The notes: a model not told the origin generated them from the sequence alone. A DNA stretch of 64,000 bases from Dromiciops gliroides (GCF_019393635.1 NC_057866.1:120775897-120839896), one strand, 5' to 3'. Shown: positions 47,830 to 59,795, counted from the first letter of the stretch. A program made the numbers and translations.

Positions 47830-48075
47830 AGCTCTCTCCTTTTAATAATAACTCACATTTTTATGGTACTTAAGGGTTTACAAAGTGCTTTTTACATGTT
47901 ACTTTCTTTGATCACAACATACCTATAAGGTAGAAGTTATCCCTATCCCCATTTTATCAATGAGGAAACTGGGACTCAGAGATATTAACTAAATTGGCCA
48001 TAATCATAGAGCTAATCTGAGACAGGATTGAATTCTAGGACTTTCTGATTCCAGATCCAGCACTTTTACTATTTA
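47830..48075 (-). mobile_element. MIR-like SINE, antisense
   Basis: AAAGTGCTTTTTACATGTTA, CCCCATTTTATCAATGAGGA, GACTTTCTGATTCCAGATCC in reverse MIR order. Confidence 0.65.
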
Positions 48076-48659
48076 TACAACCTTTCATCTTTTACACAAA
48101 AACAAAGCTTCCAAAAAATTTATTGACCAGAAGGGTAAATGGTAAAATTCAGGCATCGGTGGTCACTATAACAGTTTAAAATGTTGCTTTTCACTCAAAT
48201 TGAAATCAAAGTTTTACATGAAAAGAGATGAGGCTCTGAAGGTTGAAGTTAATGGTAAGGAAGAAATTGGGATCAAGAGATGAACCAGAGCCCTTCAAAC
48301 TATATCATTATTGCCAATCTTATGTCGGTAGTTCTCTTGATGCAGTACACCACTTTGTACTATGGACCCTACTTAAAACATTCTGGGTTTTTTTTTCTTT
48401 AAATGATTAATGGTGCAAGAGTGCTCTAAGCTTACTTCATTACTAATAGAATTTTCTGTCATTGGTTTCCACTAAATCATTTAACATCATAAGTCTTTCT
48501 GTTGTTCACCTATGATTAATAATTTTAAACCATACAACTACTTGTCATCCATTTGATTTGGTTCTCTCACTTAGTTTCCTCTTGTTTTTATTTCTGCCTC
48601 CATGAGTCCTGTTTATTTATTGAAAACTATTACCTCAAGTGAAAGATTGTAGCTATGAA

Positions 48660-49060
48660 CTGCTAACTGACCTTGCAGGTGAAGATTTGGACTTGAATTC
48701 TCTCTCATATGCTTGTTTGCTGTTTGATTATGGGCAAGTTCTTTAACCTCTCTGAGCCTTGTTTTTCTTATCAGTAAAATAAGAATAATTATATCTATAA
48801 AACATACTTTCTGAAGTTGTCATGAAGCTCAAATGAGTTACCATATCTAAAGTGCTTTGCAACCCTTAAAGTTCTAGAAGTAGAAGTCACTTCAGTAGCC
48901 CTATAGTCTGTCCCCTTCATTTTACAGATGAGGAAAATGAGGTCTAGGGAGATGAAATTACTAGTCCAAGTTGATAGGAGGAATAAACATCAGACAGAAT
49001 TTGAACTCAAGTCCCCTAACTACATAGCCAGTGTTCTTTTCACTGTACTGAACTTTCATC
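48660..49060. mobile_element. Sense and antisense MIR-like SINEs in tandem
   Basis: 48680-48870 is sense (GATTATGGGCAAGTTCTTTA, AAATGAGTTACCATATCTAA). 48885-49060 is antisense (TTTTACAGATGAGGAAAATG, TTTGAACTCAAGTCCCCTAA). Confidence 0.6.
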
Positions 49061-49500
49061 TTGGAACTAGTCATCTCCAGTGCACCTGGAATTCCTTCTG
49101 AACATATTAATATGCCCTCTTCTACAAATAATATATAAGACAAACAAAAACCTTCAGTCCTCCTGCCAACCTCCTGGATCATTTCAAATATTTTGACAGT
49201 GGAGGTGTCCCTGTACATCCTTAAGTCCTTTCAGCTATCTATGATGGATGTTGGCCAATTCCTAAAGCAACATCTTATGGTGATGAGAGCAGAGGCTGAC
49301 TCTCAGAGCTCATTTGGCCTCCTGTTTTGGATAGGTGCTTCATATCTTCCATTAGAAAGAAAACAGGAGTAGATGTTCTCAGTTTTGGAGTATGTGGTTC
49401 CCCCGCCCCCATACATAAAGAATCTATTGTCATCACTACTCATTCCCACAAGCTAACATTACCATTTGGGGGTAATGTAAAGACTATCTACTAAATCTAC
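49060..49500. other. Unassigned flank left of GABRB1 promoter
   Basis: No gene or named repeat seen. Confidence 0.5.
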
Positions 49501-50407
49501 TAAAAGAGAGCACAGACTCAGCAGTGTTTGTCCTGTGCCTCTGCTCCACCTTCTTCAGTCAATCCAGTGTAGTGAGGAGGGTGGAGACCAGGAGAAAGGG
49601 AACCAGAAGGGATGGAAAGAAGAAAGCAACAAAGGGAAGGAGAAAGGGAGAGGGGAAGGCAAGGGGAGGGGAGAAAGAGAAAGAGGTAGTAAGAATGGAG
49701 GAAGAAAAGGAAGAAGTAAGTATATATGAATGGTCCCCGAGGCCCCTTCCAACTCGGAGATTTTGTGATTCTGAATCGAAAAGTTGTAGCAGTATCTGGT
49801 CTGTTTTAGAGTCCAGACTCCCCTGTGTCTTTAAGGAGCCGCCTTAATCCGTTGGTCCACACAGTTTCAACTACCTCTGCTGCTTCCCCTACCCCCATCC
49901 CCATCCCAGGCTTTAAAAATCATATAGACACACACGTATAAACGTGTGTGTGTAATTTCTTTATTTTTATTCCAGTCAGAAAGCTTGTGGGTCTGAGAGG
50001 AGAGGGGTAGGTTAGCAGGGATGTTGGGGAAAGCATGAGCTAGCCCTGTTGCTGACGCTGGTTTTGCTCCCTCCCCCTCAGAGCTGGGTTGGGGACAAGT
50101 AAGGCTTCCTAGGACACCTCCCCAGGGAAATGACCAGGGAGGATAAGATCATGCTTGGAATAGTCCGGACTGGTCACTGGCACACCCCCCAACGGGCAAG
50201 CTCCAACTCTCAGGACCTCAGCAGCTGCCTACGACAGATGCCAATCACTGGCTCACTCTGATCCAGGCGGTGAGCTGAGTGAATCAGTGGGGCAAGAAAC
50301 CGGAAAAAATTTCACAGTCATCTGTGCACCAAACTAGTTATGAATGTACATATATGACCTTGTTTATAAGAACAGCAGGACTTTCCAATCACCTAAAGGA
50401 AGCGGAG

Positions 50408-50430
50408 CACACACACACACACACACACAC
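50408..50430. repeat. (CA)n microsatellite in GABRB1 5' flank
   Basis: About 11 CA units, ending 92 bp upstream of the NRF-1 site. Confidence 0.95.
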
Positions 50431-50522
50431 CAAGAACTTCGAAAGGTCTGAAAGCTGTTGACTGTTTCGAAAGGAATATTGTTTGCAAGGCACAAGGTGT
50501 CTTGAGAGTGAGCAACCTCGGG

Positions 50523-50532
50523 GCGCATGCGC
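50523..50532. promoter_or_regulatory. NRF-1 binding site of the GABRB1 core promoter
   Basis: GCGCATGCGC is a perfect palindromic NRF-1 consensus, 91 bp upstream of the GABRB1 ATG. NRF-1 has been reported to drive the GABRB1 promoter in eutherian neurons, so this looks like the conserved site. The transcription start is probably just downstream. The site contains an ATG (50527) that would open an 18-codon upstream ORF if transcription began before it. Confidence 0.75.
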
Positions 50533-50540
50533 AAGTCCTT

Positions 50541-50547
50541 TCCGGAA
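50541..50547. promoter_or_regulatory. ETS/GABP-type site next to the NRF-1 site
   Basis: TCCGGAA contains an ETS core (CCGGAA) 8 bp downstream of the NRF-1 palindrome. Paired NRF-1 and ETS sites are common in TATA-less promoters of neuronal and mitochondrial genes. Function here is inferred. Confidence 0.45.
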
Positions 50548-50622
50548 TTATTGCTGTGCCTTGGACTAAGTTGCATTCCTTGAATCTTCACAGAAAAGAG
50601 AATTCTTTAATCAGAGTTAGGA

Positions 50623-50702
50623 ATGTGGACAGTTCAAAATCGGGAGTGCCTGGGGATTCTGTCTTTCCCTATGATGATAGCTATGGTCTGTTGTGCACAA
50701 AG
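50623..50702 (+). CDS. GABRB1: GABRB1 coding exon 1 (signal peptide of GABA-A receptor beta-1)
   Basis: First coding exon of the beta-1 subunit of the pentameric GABA-gated chloride channel at inhibitory synapses. The 80 nt encode 26 codons plus two bases. The peptide begins [20 protein letters not shown] and continues MVCCAQ, a hydrophobic signal peptide that differs from the human beta-1 leader I recall by a few substitutions. This ATG was chosen because it matches the known family start. The context is weak-to-moderate (G at -3, T at +4). The donor is AG|GTGAGC at 50703. The split codon AG|C (Ser) is completed by exon 2. The transcription start and 5' UTR boundary are not visible directly. 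The gene runs rightward and is interrupted after exon 3 by a very long intron. Confidence 0.96.
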
Positions 50703-50719
50703 GTGAGCTGCTTGTTGTT

Positions 50720-50721
<2 letters not shown>

Positions 50722-50763
<42 letters not shown>
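50722..50763 (+). repeat. (GT)21 microsatellite in GABRB1 intron 1
   Basis: 21 uninterrupted GT units starting 19 nt after the exon 1 donor, in a 221-nt intron. The transcript carries (UG)21, a known type of binding site for TDP-43 and CELF proteins. It is complementary to the (AC)n tract of intron 2. Confidence 0.97.
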
Positions 50764-50765
<2 letters not shown>

Positions 50766-50923
50766 ATATGTATGTGTGTGCGTTTCTGGTGTTTGAAAAA
50801 AGAATAAATGCCTGTCTGGATTTTTAAATCTTGTGATGTGGGGTTAAGTGTGCCGATCTATCTTTCTGTCAGATTGCAGTTTCAGTGTTGATTCTAAATA
50901 AAATCCGTACTTCTTCCCTTCAG

Positions 50924-51015
50924 CGCTAATGAGCCCAGCAACATGTCATACGTGAAAGAGACAGTGGATAGATTGCTTAAAGGATATGACATTCGCTTGA
51001 GGCCAGACTTTGGAG
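50924..51015 (+). CDS. GABRB1: GABRB1 coding exon 2 (start of mature extracellular domain)
   Basis: 92-nt exon after a pyrimidine-rich acceptor (CTTCCCTTCAG). It encodes [20 protein letters not shown] then [11 protein letters not shown], the N-terminal helix and first segment of the Cys-loop extracellular domain. N33-M-S is a conserved N-glycosylation sequon. '[17 protein letters not shown]' is beta-1-like: as I recall, beta-2 and beta-3 read NDPSNMSLVKETV and NDPGNMSFVKETV. The donor is GGAG|GTAATT and the exon ends in phase 1. Exon 2 is not a multiple of three, so skipping it would shift the frame. Intron 1 is only 221 nt. Confidence 0.97.
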
Positions 51016-51213
51016 GTAATTCTTCATATTTTTTCAACCTGTAACACAACTGTATTTCTCCTGTTTTGCCAAAGGTAAACGTCAGTTAAAATGCAAATCA
51101 TTTTCATGAGTATGCACTATCTAGCATGCTCTATGGATACACACAGAAACATACCCGTATATCCCGGTACCCACAAGCTCAGGTAAATGAATACAACCAC
51201 CCAATACACTGAA

Positions 51214-51215
<2 letters not shown>

Positions 51216-51264
<49 letters not shown>
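51216..51264 (+). repeat. (AC)24 microsatellite in GABRB1 intron 2
   Basis: About 24 AC units, 200 nt downstream of exon 2. Complementary in the transcript to the (GU)21 tract upstream of exon 2. Confidence 0.97.
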
Positions 51265-51267
<3 letters not shown>

Positions 51268-51365
51268 TGCACGCTTAATGCCGCACACGTGTACACAGAG
51301 CTATTTTCTACACAGAAGGGGAGCAAGGGTGGAAGCCTTAAAAATGTTAAAATGTAACCTACTAG

Positions 51366-51575
<210 letters not shown>

Positions 51576-53812
51576 TAAAATCGGCAAGAATAATATGCAG
51601 ATCCGAAACTGACACGCTCTTGGTCTTCTTCACGGCATTTCAGTGGTTTCCTATGTTTTCTTTTGAACATAAGATCCCCCTCCTACCGCCCATCCCCCAC
51701 CTTGCTTTGTATTTTAGAGATGGTCTGCTGCGGTTTTCCAGATTAAAGGTGTTCTGTACTATTTAGATAAGGGCTGCGGATAGTTGCCCGGTTGGATTGT
51801 GTTTGGGCGGAGTCTAAGTGTAACTTTACCTCTGTTTCCATTCCCCTTTCCATAAGGAAGGGCGCCATCTGCAGCCTGTTGTGGAGTTCCCCTGCATTTT
51901 AAGAACCTTGGACAGAGGTCTACCTACAACTCCCCTTAATTCTCCTCCAACCTCTAGTCATAGGCTATAGGGAATACACCAGTGGATTGAGCTATTTCTC
52001 TGCTTGTGGAGATTTTGGATAAGATTATTGTGAAGTTGCTTCTTCTTTTTCTTTTTTTTTCTTTTAATCCCCATTCCCTTCCCCCTTCCCCCCAGGCTCT
52101 AAACTAGAGACTAAATGTAGCTATTATTTGAAAAGGGCTTCCAGAGCTTTTTAGGTCTGAGAGGCTTGGTAGCCTTGAATGGTTCCCGAGTGAGGGCAGG
52201 TGGACAAAGTATCACCACAGAATGGTCCTGGTTTAGATTTAAACAGGAGCGTGATGGCTATGGCCAATGTTTTCAGTTGTTTCCAAAACCTGTGCATTCA
52301 GCAGAAAGCTGATGACTAAAGAGAAGATTGTTTTATTAGAACAGCATGTTCTCTTTATTTCAAAAAGGTCAGTCCTCCTTTGGTTTTCCTGGAGGTGTTA
52401 AAAATTGGACTTAAAACACTGTTTTTTACTTTCACTGCTGCCTGTAGCCAGAAGCAGGCATAGGACTTTTCCATGGCTAGATTGCCTAACTGTTGCTTCT
52501 TGCAAAACAGAAAAAGCCTGTTGCTTTTCCAGGGACAAACCAGTGAAAGCTGCAAATATGCAAATTGCCATGTTTGAACTTGAAAAAAATCTTTATGACA
52601 AATATAATACTTAATTAAAGCAAAAATAAACATAGAGAGTTGAGTAACTGCTTGTCAGATTTCTACATTGTAAACATGAAGGTAGAATTCATTTTTCTTC
52701 ATTTACATCTTCTTTAAGCTTATTAAAATGCTTTTCTTTTTGTTGAGGATGTATATGATAAAAATATTTATTAATTTGTTTTAATATGATTCTAGAAAAT
52801 ACTGTATCCATTAAACTATTCATTATTTTTATTGTTATTGGAGGGTCCCTACACCAAAATAAGAAACTTTAAGCAATATTTAAATATTGACATATATGTT
52901 GTTTTGGTTACAAACAATAATATCTGTTATTAATAGGCAGATCATCACATGGTCAGACTTGCTTTGCTCCTGAGCAGAGAATTTTGAAAAAAATGCTGTA
53001 TTTGTGTTATGTCTCATGCTAAGCAATGAAAAGACAGTTCAGTAACATATACTGAAGAAAGATTTCTTCTACACAAATGCAGTCTACCTACTGTTAATAA
53101 ACTGGGCAATTTGAGTTAAAGAAAATCAGTTGTTTAGCTTAATGTAAATAAAACAACTAGTATATTGAAAAAATTCAACATTCAAATCCCTGGTTTTGGC
53201 ATCATATAAATAACTTTGAGTATGGGTTATTTATAAAATGTTTATAAAGTCAAAGTGAGGAGAAATCTTATTTGAACTTTCCAGTACAAAAAGCATCAGT
53301 GTGCCATATTCTACAGATTTTGTAAGTAAATTATCTGATGGCTGTCTCCACAATCTCACATACACACTCACATCCCAACTTCACTTTTTATGCTCAGTTT
53401 TTGATCAGCCACTTCAGTGGCAAAGTATGTCAAATAAGTTGTTTGAATTTTTAAAAAATGATTTGAAAAAAGAGTTAAATTCACTCATGTGTAGATATTA
53501 TAAAGAGCTTGTTAACTGGGGACACAGACATTTTGGAGAAATGAAATGAAAACACCAGATAATATAAAAACCTCATTTATTTATTTCATTTCTCTTTCAT
53601 TTGTATCATTTCTTATGATTATCTTACTGGAAAAAGCACTACAATGGTAATGCTGGGGTCTAGTTTTTGTTTTGTTGGTTATTGGTAGTATGATAATAAG
53701 TTACTTTTTCGTGTGTCTCTTTCCTCAACAGTAAAATTAGGGGCTTGGACCTCATAATTTCAAAGATACGCCTCTATCTTATGGTTCTAGGCAAGGTTGA
53801 ATAAGAGTTGTT

Positions 53813-53964
53813 GGGAGCAGCTAGGTGGCACAGTGTATAAAGTACCAGCCCGGATTCAGGAGGACCTGAGTTCAAATTCGACGGAAGACACTTGACACTT
53901 ACTAGCTGTGTCACCCTGGACAAGGCCCTTAACTCTCAATGCCCCACCAAAAAAAAAAAAAAAA
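53813..53964 (+). mobile_element. Marsupial SINE in GABRB1 intron 3
   Basis: TSD AAGAGTTGTT (53803-53812 and 53965-53974). Poly(A) of about 18 follows GCCCCACC. Confidence 0.92.
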
Positions 53965-54189
53965 AAGAGTTGTTAACAGACTAATTTGAGTTTCATCTCT
54001 TGTCTTAGCCTTTTCTTCCTATAAAATTGAATTGCTAATTAGAAATACAAGTGTTCCTAGAGGTCAAAGGCAACAAAGTGAAGTTTCAGAATCAAAAGTG
54101 CTAGATAAACATGATCTAGATATTAAGTTGCTGCATAACTGAGAGCTACTTATAGTATACTTTGCCTTACACAAAATGCTTCTCACTAC

Positions 54190-54690
54190 ATCTTAGAATC
54201 TCTTTCTTCCTTCAAAATTCAGATTAAGGGCCAGTCACTTCTTGTGTAACATGCATATATTGTATGTGTGTATGTACACACATAAGTATATATGTATGTG
54301 TGCATATACATGTATGCATGCTGAAGTAGTCATGGCATAGTGGATAGAAAAATGAACTTTGAGTCAGAAACACCAGCTCTTGAGTTCTGTCTCTGATACA
54401 TGTTCGCTGAATGGCCCTGGGAAATTCACTGAACCTCTACTCAGTATTTCAGGCACCCATCTAAGACCATTCATAGCAGAGAAGGTCCTGATCTGCCTCA
54501 GTAAAGGAAGTTCTTCATCTTAGTTTCCTAAATCAGTGAAATCATAGGTCCAGTCTCTCCCTATATAATTATTCCTCAATATATTTATTGTTCCCCCAAT
54601 AGAATGTGAGATGTTTGAAGACAGAGACTGTTTTACTCCTGCCTGGCACATAATAGGGATTTGGTAAATAGATGTTGAGTGAATGAATGT
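54190..54690 (+). mobile_element. L2 3' end split by a MIR-like SINE
   Basis: 54190-54260 (TCTTTCTTCCTTCAAAATTC) and 54580-54690 (AGAATGTGAGATGTTTGAAG ... CCTGGCACATAATAGG ... GTGAATGAATG) are L2. 54335-54550 is a MIR/Ther-like copy (GTAGTCATGGCATAGTGGAT). Confidence 0.55.
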
Positions 54691-54758
54691 ACAATTCATG
54701 GGACAGAGAATTTTTTTTTCTTTCTATAGTAATCACTTTAAAAATTACAGTATTTGTG

Positions 54759-54882
54759 AGCCAAGATGGTGGAGGGGTGCCAAGATGGCGGAGGAAAGAC
54801 ATTAAGCTCACAGGGCTCCTGATACAATAACCCCCAAAATAGCAATAAAAGAACCCTTGGGGCAGAAAAAACACACACACAC
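54759..54882 (+). mobile_element. 124-bp retro-inserted element made of an L1 5' end
   Basis: Perfect 17-bp TSD AAATTACAGTATTTGTG (54742-54758 and 54883-54899). The insert starts GAGCCAAGATGGTGGAGG, the typical L1 5' start, followed at once by a near-copy GTGCCAAGATGGCGGAGG. Both contain a CAAGATGG YY1-type site. It ends GGCAGAAAAAACACACACAC, a tail-like A/CA stretch. No ORF or L1 3' UTR is present. Confidence 0.75.
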
Positions 54883-55582
54883 AAATTACAGTATTTGTGG
54901 TAGCTAGAAAGCTTGATTTTTTTGCCTAGATACAAAATGGAAAAGTTCTATAAAACAACCAAAGTCTAAATTCAAAATAATAAAAAGAATAAAATTTAAA
55001 CTTAAACTAAAAAAAACAGAGTATATTCCTTTTTAAATAATTCATGAATTTGGGTATTTTCCATTTCTTTCCAGCAGGAATTTTCCAAGTAAAATGGTAT
55101 GATGATCATAATTTCATGTAATATGCTAAAAATTTATTCTTTTGGGTTTGGTTACTTTCCTTTGATGCTATTGATAAAATATTATATTACAATTCGACTT
55201 AATATAGTACCTCTGCTAAATTTTACTTTTATATCAAGAGCTTTTTTGTCTTCTGAACATAAAATGCTTAATTTTCCCAAAATTAAAAAAAATTTACTGT
55301 GGTCAAAACTCTTTGCTTTTGATCAGTAAGTGCAGAAATTTCTTGGAGAAAGGAGACAAGGACAGTTAGAAATTGCATGATTCTTTACAGGTGCCTATAT
55401 AATTCCTTAAATTAGAAACATGTTTCTTCCTTCTCACCACACAAGATACCCATTGTGTGGTGACTATTGTTTACAAACTGTGAACTTTTAGGAAAGGAGT
55501 TTAACTTCCCCCAAATTCCACACTTCTGCCACTTTCCTATAGGTTTCTATCCATCTTTCTCTATGAACTGACCTTCCTCTCC

Positions 55583-55905
<323 letters not shown>

Positions 55906-56189
55906 AAATCACAGCTGCCTCAGGAGATTTTCAGGGAAATATATGAGCCATAAGAGGTGAAACACCAAAAAATTTAGATACCAAGGTATCCCAGAAAATC
56001 TTTATTTTGTTTTGTCTACTCCATAGGAGATATGGATATGCACCAAGGAATCATAATGATCCAACTTATTCAAGGCTTAAATATGCCTCCAAGTTAAGTG
56101 AGTGCAAAGACCACATAATTTCAATTGTTGCTTTTCTTTCCCTTTTTCTTACAATAGGGTAATGGGAAGGGAATACAAGGTACCTATAC

Positions 56190-56385
56190 CTATATCATAT
56201 TGTGACAAGAATGCTGACACAGGAGTCAAATGACCTAGGTTCATATCTCAGTGGAGCCAATTAGATGAATGACCTTGGGCAAAGGAGTTTTGACTTTTCT
56301 GATTCTGGGTCTACCTTTGTAAAATGCAGTTGGTGGCTTAAATGTCCTCAGAGTTCTCTTCCAGCCATAAATCTATGATACTATG
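56190..56385 (+). mobile_element. MIR-like SINE
   Basis: AGGAGTCAAATGACCTAGGT, GAATGACCTTGGGCAAAGGA, TTTGTAAAATGCAGTTGG. Confidence 0.5.
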
Positions 56386-57694
56386 AATGACACACTGGGT
56401 TTCCTTAAACCATGTTTGCTGCTTGTTTTTTGTCCAATAAGGAAACTAGATCTGGAATGCAGAATGTGTAACCTGCAGCACTCGATAACTAATAGTCAAG
56501 TTTATTTAAGACTTTGCAGAAGCTTGTGCATGTGTTTTATTTTTTTATCTCTCTTACTGACAACTGGCAGAATCCATTCAAAGCTATGCTAACAGATCCC
56601 TATCATTCATACATTTAACCAGTATTTATTTAGCCCCACCAGACTAGGTTTTTCTAGGTTTAAAGTGGAAAAAAATGAGGCAAACGAGTTATTGGACAAC
56701 ATAACAACCCAAATCAAAACAAAACTCCATGTCTGTTTTGTTTAATTATTAATTTTTTACTAATTGAGTACATTGGCTTTTTGCTTGGAGATATTGCCCA
56801 GGAGGTTTCTAGTTAAATGAGGTTGCCAGTACCAGTTACCCTTAGGCATCTTTAACTTGGCTAGTCCAAATAATTACTCAAAATACTATCTTTCCTATTC
56901 TTATAGAGTAATTTGTTTGCCGCAAAGATATGGCTGAAATAAATAAATAAATGGAATTCTACTTCCTCCAAAATTTATTTTGGAACAATATTTTGTAAGG
57001 GCTTATGAAAAGATGGAAGGTTATTTTGTTTTTGTTTTCTTTTACAGCTAGTTGAACAGGTAACTAAACTCAATGGGGAGAAAATAATGCAATAATTGAT
57101 CATAAACAATAGGGTAAGAGCTTAGATGAAGAAACTTAACTTAATAAACTAACTAGTGATCCTCTTAATTGTGTTAACACTTTAGAAGTACTCAACTTTA
57201 AACGATGTCTGAAAACATTACCAAGTTCAGTAGTTCTAACAATGTTATCCTGCTGTTTTACAGAACACCAGTGACTTTTCTTCCTCGGAACAGAGAATAC
57301 TACACACTGCTTTTTTCTTCCCACTGGGAAGCTAGCAATAGCCTTATAAAATGAATTCCTTAGCCATACTATTGCTGCTGTCAGTAAACATAGCACTGAA
57401 TCCTCTGAGGTTACAATTGAGTCTCCTTTGCAAACAGAGCAAATGGACTAATAATATTTAAATACAAGAGAGATATTGACAGCTATTATACATAGAGGTG
57501 TAATTCCTTTCAAATAATCACTGATTAACCTAATCTGGCTCCTCATAGCCACAGTCTACCTTTTGGAGTTTTGCACTTCCCAGAAAAACATCAATGGGTT
57601 TCCTTTTAGAGATTTACAGTAGAGTTTTTTTTTAAAAAAGCAAATAAGTTCAATATGTTAAGTTAATCTTGCCCTCGCATTATCATTTGTTAGG

Positions 57695-58035
57695 ATACTT
57701 TAGAGAATAGTGTAGCACTGTGGAAAGAACACTCACTGATTTGGATTTTAGAGCTGATCTCCCAGGTAATTTCTAGCTCTAAGATCCAATGACAGTATGG
57801 TTCATTGTTGGGTCAGTCATTAGTCAATACGAATTTATTAAGTGTCTACTATATCCAGGCATTGTGCTAAGTACTGTAGTTAGGAAGACTGGGATCCTAA
57901 TAACACCCCTGATATTTTTAATAGGTATCTATGAGCAAATCATTTGCCTTTTCTGAGTTTCTATTTCCTCAACTGTAAAATGACAATGTAGGTGATTTAT
58001 GAAGTCCCTTTTACTCATAGATCTATGATCCTTAT
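57695..58035 (+). mobile_element. MIR-like SINE plus older repeat block
   Basis: 57705-57790 (GTGTAGCACTGTGGAAAGAA) and 57905-58030 (AAATCATTTGCCTTTTCTGA, CAACTGTAAAATGACAATGT) flank a 'TTATTAAGTGTCTACTATAT...TTGTGCTAAGTACTG' block. Confidence 0.5.
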
Positions 58036-58866
58036 TTGTTTCAACTATTTTTTAAACCTTTCTATCCTCTCTAACAGACAACATGGATGATCTACAAGAA
58101 TTTTTTGCATTCCCAAAGGAAGAAAACATTCTACCAGACTCTTGGGAAAAGGGGAGAGATGATAGCATAATGATTAGACAATCTTAATGATTAGAAAATC
58201 TTTAGTTTCCAAAAGCTTTTCAGTCTAATTGACCAAGGCAGACTATATAACCTCTTCTCCCTAAACCATCCCTCAAGGGTACTAGATCCAATAATGAGAA
58301 ACAGAAGGTGCTGTATCAACAATCTTCTAAATTCAATTTGATTGGTGCCTGTTTTTCCTCACCTTGTGAATCAAAGCTATACTGGAAATATTTGTATTTG
58401 GCAGTTTCTATCATATTTTAGTTGGCAAAATAGCTCAACTACTGTTAGAGTAATTCATTTTTTCAACACACATTATGAAATAGGAGCAAGATCTGATGTT
58501 TTCTCAACTTCTGAAAGACCCCAGAGGAATTACAAAATCTGCCCATGAATAATTCCATTAGGCATTTTCAGTGTGAAGAAAGAAAAAAAATCAAGGTTTC
58601 TTTGTATTGATTAATATCCTAACACTCCATTCCTCTGACTCTACACATGTTGTATTATGTGTTTACAGGATGGCAGTGCCCCTACCACCCTTGCAAACTA
58701 ATAGGTTACTATTCTCATACCACACCTATATAACCAGCCAGTAGATAGACCATGCTTAAAGCAATGATTCAGGCCAGAAACACTGGAAGTACTCATGAAT
58801 TTTGGGTTGTTGGATTGATGAAAAACCCTTTTCCCACCCCACACCTTACCTTTAAAAAAACACCAC

Positions 58867-59020
58867 TGGGGGCAGCTAGGTGTTACAATGGGTAAAGCAC
58901 TGGCCCTGGATTCAGGAATACGTGAGTTCAAATCCAGCCTCAAACATTTGACACTTACTAGCTGTGTGAACCTGGGCAAGTCACTTAGCCCTCATTGCCC
59001 CACCAAAAAAAATCCCGAAA
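58867..59020 (+). mobile_element. Marsupial SINE in GABRB1 intron 3
   Basis: GGGGGCAGCTAGGTGTTACA head, GTTCAAATCC B box, CTCATTGCCCCACC-A tail. TSD not resolved. Confidence 0.88.
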
Positions 59021-59724
59021 AGACAAAACCCACCACAATGAAGCTTTTTTAAAAGTTTCTGAATTATTTGTGTTTTTAGCGTAAAAGTGATTTGCTGTTG
59101 TGATTCTTTGCAGTGTCTTTGAGAAGGGTTGTCAGTGATTTCACCCACTCTTATTCCTCCAGTTTATCTCTGTGTGCTGGGCTATTCATCCCAGTCATTC
59201 CTTTAGACCTCTCTCCTTGGGTGGGGCTTTCTTTCTAGATATTCTCTTGGATCCTCTCTTCTGGAGCCACATCATTTTCAAAGTAGACAAATGAAAAACA
59301 ATGGAAAGTGGCAAAGGCCTTAACTCCAATATTAACCAACCTTTTCATATCCCCCGCCCCCAGTCAGAATGTTGACTGCTGGGAAGGTGAGGAAAGGGTT
59401 GAAGAGGGAAGGAGGGAGCCATGGAGGAGGACAGAGAAGGAAGGAAAGGGATAAGAGAAAGACAGAGACAGAGAGAAAGTCAGTCTAAAATGGGTTCCCT
59501 GTTATGCCCTGAGAAGTAAAAGTGAATGGATGCCTCTCATTTCAGCTATAAGCCCCAGACAGACAGACAACTGATCTGTCAACAAATATTGACTGAAGTT
59601 GTAAATCTCTCATTCTAAGTGCTCCTTTATGGCTGCTCTCCACTTCATTTTAGGAAGAATACATACAGATTAGCAATGCAGTGCCTAAACATGTTTATCA
59701 TACTTAAAAGACAAAGTAACCAGA

Positions 59725-59795
59725 GAGAGGGAGAGGGAGAAGGAGAGGAAGGGAGAAGAAGGGAGAGGGAGGCAGAGAGAGGGAGAGAGAGAGTT
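59725..59795. repeat. GGAGAG-rich purine repeat
   Basis: AGAGAGGGAGAGGGAGAAGG-type imperfect repeat. Confidence 0.85.

Larger units (their letters stand above)
49500..50622 (+). promoter_or_regulatory. GABRB1: GABRB1 5' flank, mildly CpG-enriched, no TATA box seen
   Basis: From about 49730 CpG dinucleotides become frequent compared with the AT-rich, CpG-poor DNA on either side. 49570-49720 is a purine-rich (GGGAGAAAGG-like) tract. No convincing TATA box precedes the ATG, consistent with an NRF-1/initiator promoter. The 5' UTR lies at the right end. A (CA)11 tract interrupts the flank at 50408-50430. Confidence 0.6.

Noticed and set aside
1..49500. Possible GABRA4 exon 1 or 2 on the minus strand (expected head-to-head neighbour)
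   Set aside because: I looked for the alpha-subunit GYDNRLRPGFGG-type exon and a CpG-rich promoter and saw neither; it probably lies left of the window.
49524..49847. 107-aa frame (RKGTRRDGKKKATKGRRKG...) just upstream of GABRB1
   Set aside because: Low-complexity purine-rich flank; no splice or start context and no homology I recognise. An upstream noncoding exon cannot be excluded.
50502..50807. 101-aa frame overlapping GABRB1 exon 1
   Set aside because: Out of frame with the signal peptide, starts at a non-ATG codon and runs into the (GT)n tract.
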